DNA of 64,000 nt from positions 106,158,773 through 106,222,772 of the forward strand of contig CM055265.1 of NCBI GenBank assembly GCA_029237695.1, in the 5' to 3' direction. Below, piece by piece: positions 1 through 10,143 of this stretch. Positions within the stretch are counted from its first letter, which is position 1. Each line of letters starts with the position of its first letter. The notes beneath the pieces were generated by a model. It had not been told where the DNA came from. It ran no database searches and saw only the letters and a list, made by a program, of their open reading frames with translations. The position numbers were made by a program, and so were the translations under genes. The DNA is from Conchocele bisecta (taxonomy: Eukaryota; Mollusca; Bivalvia; Lucinida; Thyasiridae).

Positions 1-826
1 TCTAAACTGATCACCCTGACAGTGCAACCTCTCTAAACTGATCACCCTGACACTGCAACCTCTCTAAATCGGGCACCCTGAAAGTGAAACCTCTCTAAAC
101 TGGTCACCCTGACAGTGCAACCTCTCTAAACTGATCACCCTGACAGAACAACTTCACTAAACCGGTCACCTGGTCAGTACAACCTCTCTAAACTGGTCAT
201 CCAAGCAGTGTAACCTCTCTTGTCCCACATGCAGTGCAACCTCTCTACTCTGACCACCCTGACAGTGCAACCTCTTTAAATTGATCACCCTGACAGAGCA
301 ACTTCTCTAGACCTGTCACCGTGACAGAGCAACTTCACTAAACCGGTCACCTGGTCAGTACACCTCTCTAAACTGGTCACCCGAGCAGTGCAACCTCTCT
401 AGTCCCCCAGTCAGTGCAACCTCTCTAATCTGACCAACCTGACAGTGCAACCTCTCTAAACTGATCACCCTGACAGAACAACCTCTCTAAACACGTCACG
501 CTGACAGAGCAACTTCTCTAAACCGGTCACCCAGTCAGTATAACCTCTCTAAACTGGTCACCCAGGCAATGTAACCTCTCTTAACCGGTCATTGTGACAG
601 TGCAACTTCTCTACACCTGGCACCCTGACAGAGCAACTTCTGTAAACCGGTCGCCAGGTCAGTACAACCTCTCTAAACTGGCACCAGAGCAGTGCAACCT
701 CTCTAAACCGGTCACCGTGTCAGTGCAACCTCTCTAAACCGGTCACACGAACAGTGGAACATCACTAAGCTGGTCACATGGACTGAGAAGTCCGCAGGAT
801 GACCAGTTTATAGAAGATTCCACTGT
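1..826 (+). repeat. 31-bp tandem array built from a pogo-like MITE end
   Basis: About 25 head-to-tail units repeat every 31 bp at the start of the window, for example at 1, 32 and 63. Each has the form CTCTCTAAAC-tGrTCACCc-TGACAGTGCAAC. The unit matches the terminal repeat of the pogo-like MITE found elsewhere here, which begins CAGTGGAACCTCTCTAAACC. The last part, near 755-826, ends in an inverted copy of that terminus (ATTCCACTG). The array therefore looks like an internally expanded MITE end. The left border lies outside the window. Confidence 0.85.
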
Positions 827-852
827 TGTTCATGAAAATGAGAAGCTACCGA

Positions 853-955
853 CATGTGTTTAGTTGCGAACTGTAACTCGTGCAATCTACTCCCGTATGG
901 ACTGCACGGGAGTAGGTTGCGAGAGTTACCTTCGCAACTAACATGTGTTATGCTC
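853..955. repeat. Imperfect hairpin
   Basis: The arms TTAGTTGCGAA-GTAACTC-GCA and their complement face each other around ACTCCCGTATGGACTGCACGGG. I saw no second copy in the window. Confidence 0.6.
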
Positions 956-1210
956 TGCAAATATGTACAGCACAGCCAATATGATCAGAGATACTGCCAT
1001 TGGAATTACACACCGTGGGATGTTCCAGAGAGGTTCCATTGTATGCACATACTATAATAGGGAAATATAAGGTCGGCAATTACGTGCGAGAAATTCTGAA
1101 ATACATGTATTCGTCAGTTGTGTATTACATGTACACGTACGTACATGTAGAACACTTTCGTCCGCCTGTACGCGGAGATACTCCGCGAGCTTTCACGGGC
1201 TGATTATTAC

Positions 1211-1402
1211 CAAACCTACATATATAAACTCAAATAATTAATGCTAGCTTTAAATAATTAGAGCTAACATTAAATATTTAGAGCTAGCTCCAAATCATTT
1301 GAAGAGCTCTCTAAATAATTTGGAACGAGCTGTAAATATTGAATGCTAGCTCTAATTATTTACAGATAGCAATTATAATTATTTGAGTTTATGTAGATTT
1401 GG
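1211..1402. mobile_element. AATTAATGCTAGC foldback, copy 1
   Basis: Both ends carry CATAAACTCAAATAATTAAT in inverted orientation. The interior is a run of GAGCTAGC/GCTAGCTC words separated by AAATAATT. A shorter relative lies at 53111-53213. No coding capacity is seen. Confidence 0.7.
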
Positions 1403-2182
1403 CGTTTGTTTAGATTTTAGCTTTTATTATGTTTTCGTTCCATAGATTATCGACCGTACATGCGTACTACTGTGCTCTGAATAGTTTACCCCACCCATTA
1501 TGTCCATACATGTACAACGTCTATCTCTCCTAACAGTACGGGTACAATAATGATAACACTGGGCTAATCACATTTATAGCATTTACAACACATGCAATTA
1601 AATAGTGGCATTTAGCAATACACCGCCTGCAGACATGTCATCACACCAAGACATATTGCGTCATCATGTTTTCTTTCAGGTCGTAAACATGCATTTTACT
1701 CAACGGCAGGTAAGTGATCTATTTCTATAATCCGCTTCGCCCTATTTCCATTTGTCTTACAAAACAACAGCCAAGTTCGATTGAATGGGAATCGTCTCAC
1801 ATGACATATCATGTTTATCATTATTTTACGCTGGGTCTTTTGTTAGCATTTTGGCGCCCCAAAATGCTAACAAAGAACCAACGTAAATTAATGACAAGCT
1901 ACATAGCAAATTAAATACATATCACTGAACTGATTCTCTGGCAAAGCGATCCGGACAATATAATCGCCTAGATTTGGATACTTTTCAAAACTGTGCGATG
2001 GAAAATTTCCGACATACGGGTCAACTGAGTCGATTTTGTGGGCAATTAAACGTTTGTTGTCGTGAAACTGATACCGTCAATGAAAAGCGATACGGCATTG
2101 TTGTAGGCCATAGTTCACTCGTTTGTTCTATTTACTATTACTAAGTGTAGCGTTATCTTCCTCCGCCCAATGTGCAATTCTA
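1403..2182. other. Non-repetitive AT-rich interval with one hairpin
   Basis: No coding exon is recognisable. At 1819-1895 a hairpin has arms containing TTTGTTAGCATTTTGG around GCGCC. The rest shows no structure I can name. Confidence 0.5.
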
Positions 2183-2510
2183 CGGAGCACCGCAGGGGGA
2201 CATGAATTTTTTAAATTAATTCGTTCCCACGAAATGACAATTCGTTCCCTCAATTTAACAATTCGCTCCCTCGAATTAGCAATTCGTTCCGACGATATAA
2301 CAATTCGTTCCCACGAATTAACAATTCGTTCCCGTGGGAACGAATTGTTATTTCGTGGGAACGAATTGTTAAATTGAGGGAATGAATTGTTAATTCGTGG
2401 AAACGAATTGTTAATTCGTGGGAACGAATTGCTTAATTGAGGGAACGAATGGTTATTTCGTGGGAACGAATTAATAAAAAAAAGAATAGTACGTCCCCCG
2501 CGGGGTCCGT
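2183..2510. mobile_element. TTCGTTCCC foldback, copy 1
   Basis: The termini are GGAGC-CCGCAGGGGGACATGAA and its complement ending GGGGTCC, flanked by TAC/GTA. Inside are about 12 units of 20-21 bp, each AATTCGTTCCC plus a spacer such as ACGAATTAAC or TCAATTTAAC. They run one way on the left and reverse at GTTCCCGTGGGAAC near 2335. The whole can fold into one long hairpin or many small ones. Long readings on either strand here are translation of the repeat, not genes. Confidence 0.85.
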
Positions 2511-2512
2511 AC

Positions 2513-2751
2513 AATTCACAACCACCTGCGTTAATCTTGCCACGAGTATCAACGTTTCTCAACATCTATGTGCAATGACAACTCGTAATCAAGCAATTTG
2601 ATGTCTGAGCCTGAGCAGTAGCGCGACTGAGGTTCAGCCAATAAAGCTGCCTGGTTTCAAGCACAATATATATTAGTTTGCAATTAGGAAATAGACGAAG
2701 GCTAGAGTATACAAAAGATAAATATGAAATGCATATCGTATCACATGGCCA
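2513..2751. other. Unassigned AT-rich spacer
   Basis: Nothing recognisable is seen between the two neighbouring foldback elements. Confidence 0.4.
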
Positions 2752-3284
2752 ACTGTCTGTGCCACGTTTTTCTGCCGACAAACTTTTGGCTATTAAACAC
2801 ATTAAATCTTAAACATATTTAAATGTAATAAGTAGTTTTTCATCAATAACAAAAAAGTAACCCTCCCCAATTTTTTTTATTTGATGAAGTTCCATCAAAT
2901 ATTGATTTTATTGCGAAAAAAGATTTTCCTATGGGAATTTAACATGGGGGGCTAAAACTAGATTAAATAAAAATATATATTTGTGGACCGATTGTCAAAA
3001 TCTAACTTTTGTTTTCTTAGTTACATCATTTCCCAGCTATCAATTTCCATTTGTATTCGTGTTTTGACTCCTCCCCCAGCTCCTCTACTCCTTTTCCCCC
3101 ATGTTAATTTCCCTGAGGAAATAATTTTTTCGTCATAAAATCAATATTTGATGGAATAATAACTAAACATTTGGGGAGGGTGACTTTTTGTTATTGATGA
3201 AAAAGTACTTGCATTTAAATATTATTTTAATTTAATGTGTTTAATAGACAAAAGTTCGTCGGCAGCAAAACGTGGAACAGACAA
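2752..3284. mobile_element. GTTCGTCGGC foldback, copy 1
   Basis: The ends are CTGTCTGTGCCACGTTTTTC on the left and its complement on the right, containing AAAGTTCGTCGGCAGCAAAA. Next inward, both arms carry CATCAATAACAAAAAAGT. The centre holds the module GGGAATTTAACATGGGGG with GTTTTCTTAGTTACATCATTT. This module also occurs inside the TTTCACGAAAG foldbacks at 31.0 and 42.0 kb, although their ends differ. Confidence 0.75.
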
Positions 3285-3313
3285 TAGTGGTGCAAGAGAG
3301 CAATATTAGTTTA

Positions 3314-3752
3314 ATATAGGAATGAATGGCCTTTTTGTGGAATTTATCGGGGTATAAACTTGGAAAAGTCGCGGGAATACTGGATGAAGCGATAAAAAAT
3401 TACAATTTTCGAAAAGAAATCAAAATAAAAAAGATTTTTTTTTTTTGGATGTTTTTTCGAAAATTGTAATTTTTTAAGGCCTCGTCCAGTATTCCCGCGA
3501 CTTTTCCAAGTTTATATCCCCGATAAATTCCACAAAAAGGCCATTCATTCCTTATAATTCCAGCATTTGAAATAAATTCATCAAGAAAATGTGTTTATTT
3601 TCCGTTTTCTTAAGAATTATTTTAACTGCGCCTGACGGTTACGGAAAGTAGTTCGGCATGGAGTTTACTGGGATATAAATTCTGGTCAGAGACTTGCTAC
3701 GGACCAATCAAATGTTTGGGAATTGTGTAAATATTTTTGTGCTGGAATTATA
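3314..3752. mobile_element. GAATGGCC foldback, copy 1
   Basis: It begins AGGAATGAATGGCCTTTTTG, followed by a long hairpin (GATAAATTCCACAAAAAGGC arms). After that comes a shared tail through CTTACGGAAAGTAGTTCGGC to TGCTGGAATTATA. Only this copy has an extra internal AT hairpin (AAAATTACAATTTTCGAAAA) at about 3395-3475, probably a nested insertion. Confidence 0.8.
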
Positions 3753-4245
3753 GGTGCATACCCACTCAGTAGGCACAAACTGTTTTGTATTGGAATTAAG
3801 TGTACAATTGTGTCACTATTCCACCAGTTCTAAAAATTACCTGCTATACAAATATAATCATTTAGTAATATGTATTTTAATGATAGTGACTCGCGATGGT
3901 ATAAAGCTATTTTCATACGCAAATGAGGCATGATATGTTTTAATTATTTATACTAATTAAACGCGTCACCTGACACAAATAATATTTTCGACAGATACAT
4001 GTATGATTATTGCACATCAAAAAATAAATACAGAGAATAAATAGTAATGTCCGTTAACATTTTAAGGAAACACGGTTATCGTCACCGTCATCAGTTTGGA
4101 AATTTATAAAATATATAGTAATGTCAATCACGACGCGGGGTAATGGTGAATGAATGTTTATATTGTCAGAAAATGTCCCAGATGATGTCTCTGATATAGA
4201 ACGTTCTGTGTGTCTACTGAGTGCGAATGTACATGTACCTTTAAC
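3751..4245. mobile_element. GTACATGCCC MITE, copy 1
   Basis: The left end reads GGTGCATACCCACTCAGTAG and the right end GTCTACTGAGTGCGAATGTA-CATGTACCTTTAA. The interior includes the family block ATTTGCATATGAAAATAGCC in inverted form. The right terminus has an extra 6 bp that makes TACATGTA (4230-4237) where other copies read GCATGTACC. The terminal TTAA is shared with the next element. Confidence 0.85.
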
Positions 4246-4454
4246 CCTTACAGTGCTGAATTAATTTGTGTCGTCTGCTGAATATTTTTTATTTCACATT
4301 TTTCTCATTAAACACGTGGTTTGGCAGCACTTTAGAATCATTTCCAATGGAAATGATTCTAAAATGCTGCCAAACCATGTTTTTACTGAGAGAAAAGACA
4401 AAATATGAATTATCCGCAGACAACTATTTTCGGTTCCCGCATTCTAAGGGTTAA
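4241..4454. mobile_element. CCCTTACAG MITE, copy 1 (piggyBac-like)
   Basis: It is flanked by TTAA and starts CCCTTACAGTGCTGAATTAA. It ends with TTCTAAGGG before the second TTAA. The centre is a hairpin with arms AGAATCATTTCCA. TTAA plus CCC...GGG ends is the piggyBac pattern, so mobilisation by a piggyBac transposase is inferred. A second copy is at 53334-53546. Confidence 0.75.
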
Positions 4455-4569
4455 GGTCGAAACTGGTAATTGTAATGAAAATACCTGTAGATTTAAACTA
4501 ATACTAAATTTTACCGGATATAACTATGCATGGGTCGGAAATTGTATGTGTGTAACAAATGTACATTTA

Positions 4570-4785
4570 CAGTGAAACCTCTCTAAACCGGACACTAAGG
4601 CAACCTCTGTGATCTTATTTTTGATGAGTTTCTTGATCGTTTATCTCAGTTGTTAATGTATGTTCATGATTGCAAAGCATGACAATACATTTCAAAATGG
4701 TCATATGCCTGATTTTCAATGGAACCTCTCTAAACCGGACACCCTGGGGTCCTCACAGGGTGTCGGATTTAGAGAGGTTTCACTG
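4570..4785. mobile_element. Pogo-like MITE
   Basis: It is flanked by TA and starts CAGTGAAACCTCTCTAAACC. It ends GAGAGGTTTCACTG. The interior contains TTCATGATTGCAAA and a second, compact inverted pair (about 4718-4785), so one copy may sit within another. Confidence 0.75.
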
Positions 4786-4962
4786 TACCTGTATTAATTG
4801 ATTGTCGCATTTTTGTTTTATTTGGTTAAAGTAAACCTCTCTAAACTGAACACCCTGTAGACCCCATTGTCTTTTACTCAGATCGGTTTAAATGTAATTT
4901 ATTTCATTGCCGTGTCTGTTCATGATTGCAAATGACATACATGTTTATGGAATGCTTCATTA

Positions 4963-5031
4963 CAGTGGAATCTCTCTTAAGCGGACACCCTGTGGACTTT
5001 CCTTGGTGTCCGGTTTAGAGAGGTAGCACTG
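4963..5031. mobile_element. Pogo-like MITE, compact form
   Basis: About 69 bp between TA dinucleotides. CAGTGGAATCTCTCTTAAGC pairs with the complement ending GGTAGCACTG. Confidence 0.75.
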
Positions 5032-5034
5032 TAT

Positions 5035-5285
5035 TTAACCCTTTGAACCCGAAAGCCCGCTATAGCGGTTTATGCAAACAGTGCAGATCCAGACGGATGA
5101 GCCGGCTCGTAACGAGCCGTCTCATCAGGATCTGCACTGTTTTAAAGTAATTTTCATATTTTTGAGAACAACAAATACCCCCTTTTTATAAATGGAATAG
5201 TCTGAAAATCATTTTGCGATGATTGGATTGGTTTCAAAATTAACATATCGCAGCCCATTCAGTTACTTAGGGGTGAAAGGGTTAA
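5035..5285. mobile_element. CCCTTTGAAC MITE, copy 1 (piggyBac-like)
   Basis: It is flanked by TTAA, with ends CCCTTTGAACCCGAAA and GGGTGAAAGGG. A strong internal hairpin pairs AGATCCAGACGGATGAGCCG with its near-complement around GGCTCGTAACGAGCC. Copies lie at 15.2, 23.6, 36.2, 45.9 (broken) and 58.0 kb (rearranged). Confidence 0.85.
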
Positions 5286-5420
5286 GCGGTTGTGCTTTCA
5301 GCATTGCTATATTTGATGCGCATTTTGATTGGCATGGGACCCGTAGTTTAGAACTTATGAGCACATAATATATATGTGGCTGTTAGTTAACTGGGTTTTG
5401 TGGCCAGTGTTGCTGTTGAT

Positions 5421-5725
5421 CAGTATCCTATTTCATCAAAATTGCAAAGTATACTTTAGTAGCAAAGTATACTTTGAGGGAGAAAGTTTCAATTTTATGA
5501 TAAATTTATTAATTTTTCTTATACTGAATTTATTACATTATCACAGCCAATTTGGCTGTGATAATGTAATAAATTCAGTATAATAATTCTGCATACTTTT
5601 AATCATGAAATATATGCATTGTTAGTTCTATATGAAATAATACATTTCAGGAAAAATAAATGATTACTCCCTCAATAACTTTGCTAGTAAAGTATACTTT
5701 GCAATGTTGATGAAATAGGCTACAG
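5421..5725. mobile_element. CAGTAGCC MITE, copy 1
   Basis: About 300 bp. The termini are relatives of CAGTAGCCGATTTCATCAAA, followed by paired AAAGTATACTTT motifs. A central perfect hairpin (TATTACATTATCACAGCC) completes the family layout. No clear target duplication is visible. Confidence 0.8.
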
Positions 5726-5938
5726 ATATCACACTACAGTAACTGTAACATTATGAGCTGTGTTGCTTGTTAGAACTCTGTAGTATACATGTATATATAG
5801 CAACAATGCATAACCAAATTAGCTCTCCTGTTTAGCACCGTTTTCTGGATAGTACATATAATAATATAACGCACATTATGTGGAATTCGATAAAATAAAA
5901 TGAAGCGTTTGCATGTAGTTGATATATGTCGATTTCAG
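5726..5938. other. Possible intron sequence before the broken exon
   Basis: AT-rich and without a repeat I recognise. It ends in TATATGTCGATTTCAG, a plausible pyrimidine-rich 3' splice site directly before the open frame at 5939. Confidence 0.3.
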
Positions 5939-6209
5939 CGCATGAAGAGAACAATTACATGTGCATATAGAATAGCTGAGACATGCTATGAGACAGTGCC
6001 TTTAATGTTCCCTGAGAACAATTACATGTGCATATAGAATAGCTGAGACATGCTATGAGACAGTGCCTTTAATGTTCCCTGTAAACAATAGGGTTCCAAT
6101 TTCAAATCACTTTAAACAAGTCCGACAGCTGGGTATCATCGACGGGGCAGCTGTCACGGCCGATTGGGACATCATACAAGATGTTATACGCACTATGGCT
6201 TCTGTGTGA
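5939..6209 (+). pseudogene. Probable 3'-terminal exon broken by a 67-bp duplication
   Basis: After the splice-like TCGATTTCAG at 5929-5938, a frame opens at 5939 and reads RMKRTITCAYRIAETCYE and on to position 6013. Direct reading then enters a second copy of the preceding 67 bp and stops at TAG 6035-6037. From 6081 the same original frame resumes with VNNRVPISNHFKQ, includes QLGIIDGAAVTADWD and ends at TGA 6207-6209. Because 67 is not a multiple of three, one copy gives an uninterrupted frame of about 67 codons and two copies break it. The residue make-up looks like a real, mixed hydrophilic protein end. I do not recognise the family. The duplication could be a real mutation, a polymorphism or an assembly error. 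No upstream exon was identified with confidence. Confidence 0.45.
5947..6080 (+). repeat. Exact 67-bp tandem duplication
   Basis: Bases 5947-6013 are repeated without a change at 6014-6080. Identity implies a recent event or an assembly artefact. It lies inside the candidate exon. Confidence 0.95.
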
Positions 6210-6256
6210 AGAAATAACCCTAAGGATGCTTGTAGCAAATATAGATCATGGCATGT

Positions 6257-6563
6257 CAGTAGCCGATTTCATCAAAATTGCTAAGCATATACTTATCTAG
6301 CTAAGTATACTTTGAGCGAGTAATCATTTATTTTCCCCGAAATGCATTATGTAATATAGAACTAACGGCTGTATATATTTGACGATTAAAAGTATGCAGA
6401 ATTATTATACTGAATGTATTACATTATCAATGGCTGTGACAATGTAATAAATTCAGTATAATAAAAAATAATAAATGTACCACTAAATTGAACTTTGATT
6501 TCTCCCTCAAAGTTTTCTTAGCAAGTTAAGTATATTTTGCAATTTTGGTGAAATCGGCTACTG
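6257..6563. mobile_element. CAGTAGCC MITE, copy 2
   Basis: The complete ends CAGTAGCC and GGCTACTG are 307 bp apart. This copy has TATCTAGCTAAGTATAC next to the left end, a reference for the 6-bp insertion in the copy at 56.6 kb. Confidence 0.85.
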
Positions 6564-6602
6564 GTCGCACATGCTACATGTGGTATTTTGTTGCAACCTG
6601 TT

Positions 6603-6887
6603 CTGTAGCCCATTTCATCAACATTGCAAAGTATACTTTTCTACCAAAGTATACTTTGAGGGAGAAATTTTCAATTTTATGATAAATGTATTAATTTTTA
6701 TTATACTTAATTTATTACATTATCACAGCCAATTTGGCTGTGATAATGTAATACATTCAGTATAATAATTCTGCATACTTTTAATCATGAAATATATACA
6801 TTTGTTAGTTCTATATGAAATAATGCATTTCAGGAAAAGTAAATGATTACTCCCTCAAAGTATACTTTGCTAGTAAATAGGCTACTG
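6603..6887. mobile_element. CAGTAGCC MITE, copy 3
   Basis: Almost the same as copy 1, with the same hairpin (CAGCCAATTTGGCTG). It lacks about 20 bp near the right end. It directly abuts the next element. Confidence 0.8.
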
Positions 6888-7416
6888 TACAGATACATGT
6901 CCACTCAGTATGCACAAAACGTTCTTTATAGGAATTAAATACGTATAATTGTGTCACTATTCCACTAGTTCTAAAAATTACGAGAGCCCGCTATACACCA
7001 TTACCTCACGTATGGAGAGGCATTATTATACATTTTATATCAGAAGTAAATTTCCACACCGATATCAGGGGGTAACACCGTGTTTCCTTAAAATGTTAAC
7101 GGACATTACTATGTATCCTCTGTATGTATTGTTTGATGTGCGATGATCATACGCGATAATCTGTCGAATATATTAATTTTGCAGGTGACGCATTTAATTA
7201 ATATAAATAATTAAAACATATCATACCTCATTTGCATATAAAAATAGCCTGATACCACCGCGAATCACTATCAGTAAAATACATATTACTGAATGATTAT
7301 ATCTGTATAGCGGGCAGTTGTAAGTTGTAGAACTGTTGGAATAGTGACACAAGTATACACCTATTTAATTCCTATAAGGAACATGTTGTGCCTACTGAGT
7401 GGGCATGTACCTTTAA
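6888..7416. mobile_element. GTACATGCCC MITE, copy 2, interior inverted
   Basis: Both ends carry the longer version of the terminus (CACTCAGTA...TATAGGAATTAAATACG). Inverted repeats are about 90 bp, whereas most copies have two unlike ends. The middle runs in the reverse sense compared with copy 1, so ends and core have been recombined. Confidence 0.75.
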
Positions 7417-7479
7417 TCATCAAATGTAATACAATATATACCAGCAACATGTTACTGTCAGTGTTAAGAGCCCGAATTA

Positions 7480-7730
7480 GGGGCCCGTTTCACTAAACTT
7501 CGTACTACTAAAATGTTCGTAAGTGCAAATTTAGGATCGTCTGGAAATGTCAATTCGATTTGGTGGATTTACATGTATTGAGTATAGGCTGCATATGCAG
7601 CCTATGCTCAATAAATGTAAATCCACCAAATTATTTACAAGAAAACATTGTTAATTTGACATTTACCCACTATCATAAGTTTGCACTTACGAACAGTTTA
7701 GTCGTACGAAGTTTAGTAAAACGGCCCCCT
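7480..7730. mobile_element. GGGCCCG MITE, copy 1
   Basis: The ends GGGCCCGTTTCACTAAACTT and its complement enclose GTTCGTAAGTGCAAA arms. A central palindrome, GAGTATAGGCTGCATATGCA and complement, is flanked by ATTTACATGTATT. Other copies lie at 8.6, 16.4, 22.1, 39.8 and 47.9 kb. Confidence 0.85.
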
Positions 7731-8270
7731 GGTTGTTATGAATCCTAAGCTGTTCCGATGCGACACTGGTAGCACTTGTCATGAGGCTCTTGTTCAAAAT
7801 GTTCAATATAAACTACCAAAGGCATGCCAATTTGAACCAATACCATGGTACTGTCAGGGCTATGGGCTACACTGGTATATCATGTCATAAACACATTTGT
7901 TTCAAAATGTTCTATACTATCAAAGTTATGACCCGGATCAAACTGCACAGAGAAGCTCAGCATATACCGTCAGTCGCTTTGTTTCAAAATGTTCTACAGT
8001 AGTGTACGGTTTAGAAAGGTTTCACTGTAATTAACCACTTCATAATCAAGTTTTGTCATTTTCAATCATGGACAGACACGACAGTGAAACAAATTAAAGT
8101 GAACCCATCTAAATTAAACACAATGGGGACCCCTGAGTTTCCGGTTTAGAGAGGTTCTACTATATAAACTATCAAAGGTATGACATGACAATGTGTAGCA
8201 AACATGTTACTGTGAATGCTATAAACCCGGATCAGACTGCACAGAGGCCCAAGCAGATATGCAAAACATT

Positions 8271-8600
8271 CCAGGCTACTGTCTTTTGATATCAAGTTTA
8301 TCAGGCAATGCTAGGAAACGCGTAGGAATTCCGAGGCTTGCCGAGGCAAGCCTGGTATTCTATTTATCAGGTAACGTTTTATGCTCGAAAATGGCCACAG
8401 ATGACGTCGTTATCTATGGGCAGAACGCATTACACTGACGTCATTCGGCAACGTCACGCGACATCATCCGACCAATGGAACGTCAGTTTTCACTTCGTTG
8501 TAACCCGGATGTTTGTATCAGGTCAATGCGTGATACAACAATATGTCATCAGTCAGTACGTATTCGGTCAATACAGGGCAGGTTACCTGATGAGTACCTA
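8271..8600 (+). mobile_element. GTTTATCAGG repeat, copy 1
   Basis: It starts CCAGGCTACTGTCTTTTGAT and has an inverted pair around GGAATTCCGAGGCTTGCCGA. It continues with AACGTTTTATG(C)TCGAAAAT, several GACGTCATT words and a tail, TACGTATTCGGTCAATA. Relatives are at 21.4, 38.7 and 62.0 kb. No protein is encoded. Confidence 0.7.
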
Positions 8601-8647
8601 CTCTAGTCGCACATGCCACGAGGGCGTCTATTGTATCAATATGTTCT

Positions 8648-8890
8648 GGGGGCCGTTCCACTAAGCTTCGTACAACTAAACTGTTCGTAAGTGCAAAATT
8701 ATGATAGTCTGTAAATTTCACATTAACAATGTGTTCTTGTAAACAATGATTGGATTTACATGTATTTAGCATAGGCTGCATATGCAGCCTATGCTCAATA
8801 AATGTAACTCCATAAATTGAAATTTACAGACTATTCTAAATCTGCACTTACGAACATTTTAGTCGTACGAAGTTTAGTGAAACGACCCCC
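8648..8890. mobile_element. GGGCCCG MITE, copy 2
   Basis: Left GGGGGCCGTTCCACTAAGCT and right GTTTAGTGAAACGACCCCC. The same central palindrome as copy 1 is present, without the TACATGTA variant on the right arm. Confidence 0.85.
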
Positions 8891-9010
8891 TGTTCTACAT
8901 TTAATATGAAAGGTAATACAATGTGTACAAGCACCGTGTTACTATCAATGATATGGGCTACACTGGTCTCACATGCCATGAACTCATTGCTTTCAAAAAT
9001 TGTTATACTA

Positions 9011-9510
9011 TTAAAGGTGCATGCCCACTCAGTAGGCACAACATGTTCCTTATATCAGAGACATCAGCTGAGACATCTTAAAATAAACATTCATTCACCA
9101 TTACCCCACGTGTTGATTGGCATTATTATACATTTTGTATCAGACGTAAATTTCCGCAATGATATCAGGGGCGATAACCGTGTTTCCCTGAAATGCTAAC
9201 GGACATTGTTATTTATTCTCTCTATTTATTTATTTTTATTTGAAATGATCATATTTTATAATCTGTCACCAATTTTATTTTTTGCGGAGACGCATTTAAT
9301 TATTATAAATAATTAAAAAAATATCATGCCTCATTTGCATATGAAAATAACCCGATACCATCGCGAGTCACTATCAGAAAAATACATATTAGTACAATGT
9401 ATATGTATAGTGGGCACTGGTAATTTTTCGAACTGGTGGAATAGTGACCCAATTATACACTTACTTAATTCCTATAAAGAACATTTTGTGCCTACTGAGT
9501 GGGCATGTAC
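9011..9510. mobile_element. GTACATGCCC MITE, copy 3
   Basis: Flanking TTAA is present on the left only. The ends are AGGTGCATGCCCACTCAGTA and TACTGAGTGGGCATGTAC. The interior includes TGCCTCATTTGCATATGAAA. Confidence 0.85.
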
Positions 9511-9943
9511 AGTAGTGGGTATGAACTGGATCAATCTGCACATTGAAGCCCACGTTGGTCCTTAGCTACAATAATTTTCCTTCAATATGTTATCTAAGCA
9601 AGGTATGGAGTTGGGTAGCAATTTTGTTTCTAGGTGGTCCTGGGCTACACTGGTCGCACATATCATGAGCCCCTTTGTTTCAAACTGTTTTATACTATCA
9701 AGGGTATGCCAATGTCTACCAATGCCACGTTACTGTCAATGCTAGTTAGTTGGTGGCATATCTCGTGGCCATAACGGTGTTGTTGGAGTGATGGTTGGTA
9801 TTCACCCTTTAACCGCGATGTCAGGTATGTTGATTGGATTGGCACTTCTGGCCATCTTCCGTATCGCTTACCCTCCTCACCCCGTCATAAATGGTTCGCA
9901 GGCTGGGTGTGAAATTGGATCTTTCATTTGGCCTTGCGACGTG
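9511..9943. other. Interval without a recognised gene
   Basis: Apart from one degenerate repeat unit (to 9745), nothing is assignable. Short open frames near 9788-10042 run into the adjoining hairpin repeat and are not credible genes. Confidence 0.4.
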
Positions 9944-10011
9944 CGCGACCAGTGTAGCCCCAGATCAGCCTGCGCATCCGCGCAGTCTGATCTGGAGCTA
10001 CACTGGTCGCA
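9944..10011. repeat. GATCAGCCTG repeat, hairpin form
   Basis: GCGACCAGTGTAGCCCCAGA runs into GATCAGCCTGCGCATCCG and returns as its near-complement, forming a hairpin of about 30-bp arms around GCATCCGCGC. The same core is scattered through the window. Confidence 0.75.
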
Positions 10012-10143
10012 GTTTTGTCATTCGAACGTGTTCCGATTCTGATCAGGAGAACAGTTGGGATCAAGCTCTGAATGCATGAATACAGTTGAAGATATGGCCG
10101 TTTATATAACCAGGTGAACTGATTATCGTGACATTGTGCATGA

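Larger units (their letters stand above)
7775..9745 (+). repeat. Degenerate tandem repeats split by MITEs
   Basis: Diverged units with AAAATGTTCTATACTATCAA, then ACCATG(T)TACTGTCA, then GGGCTACACTGG(T) and CACATGCCATGAGC recur near 7780-7990, 8165-8270, 8595-8645, 8890-9010 and 9600-9745. They look like one old tandem array now interrupted by the MITEs listed below and by pogo-like ends near 8000-8165. Confidence 0.55.

Noticed and set aside
1..826. CRISPR-like array with 31-bp repeats
   Set aside because: There are no unique spacers. The units vary gradually and derive from a transposon end.
2128..2565. 145-codon open frame on the minus strand
   Set aside because: Most of it is the same TTCGTTCCC repeat read in another frame.
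7560..7748. 62-codon frame MVDLHVLSIG
   Set aside because: It is the palindromic centre of a GGGCCCG MITE. Similar peptides appear in the other copies.
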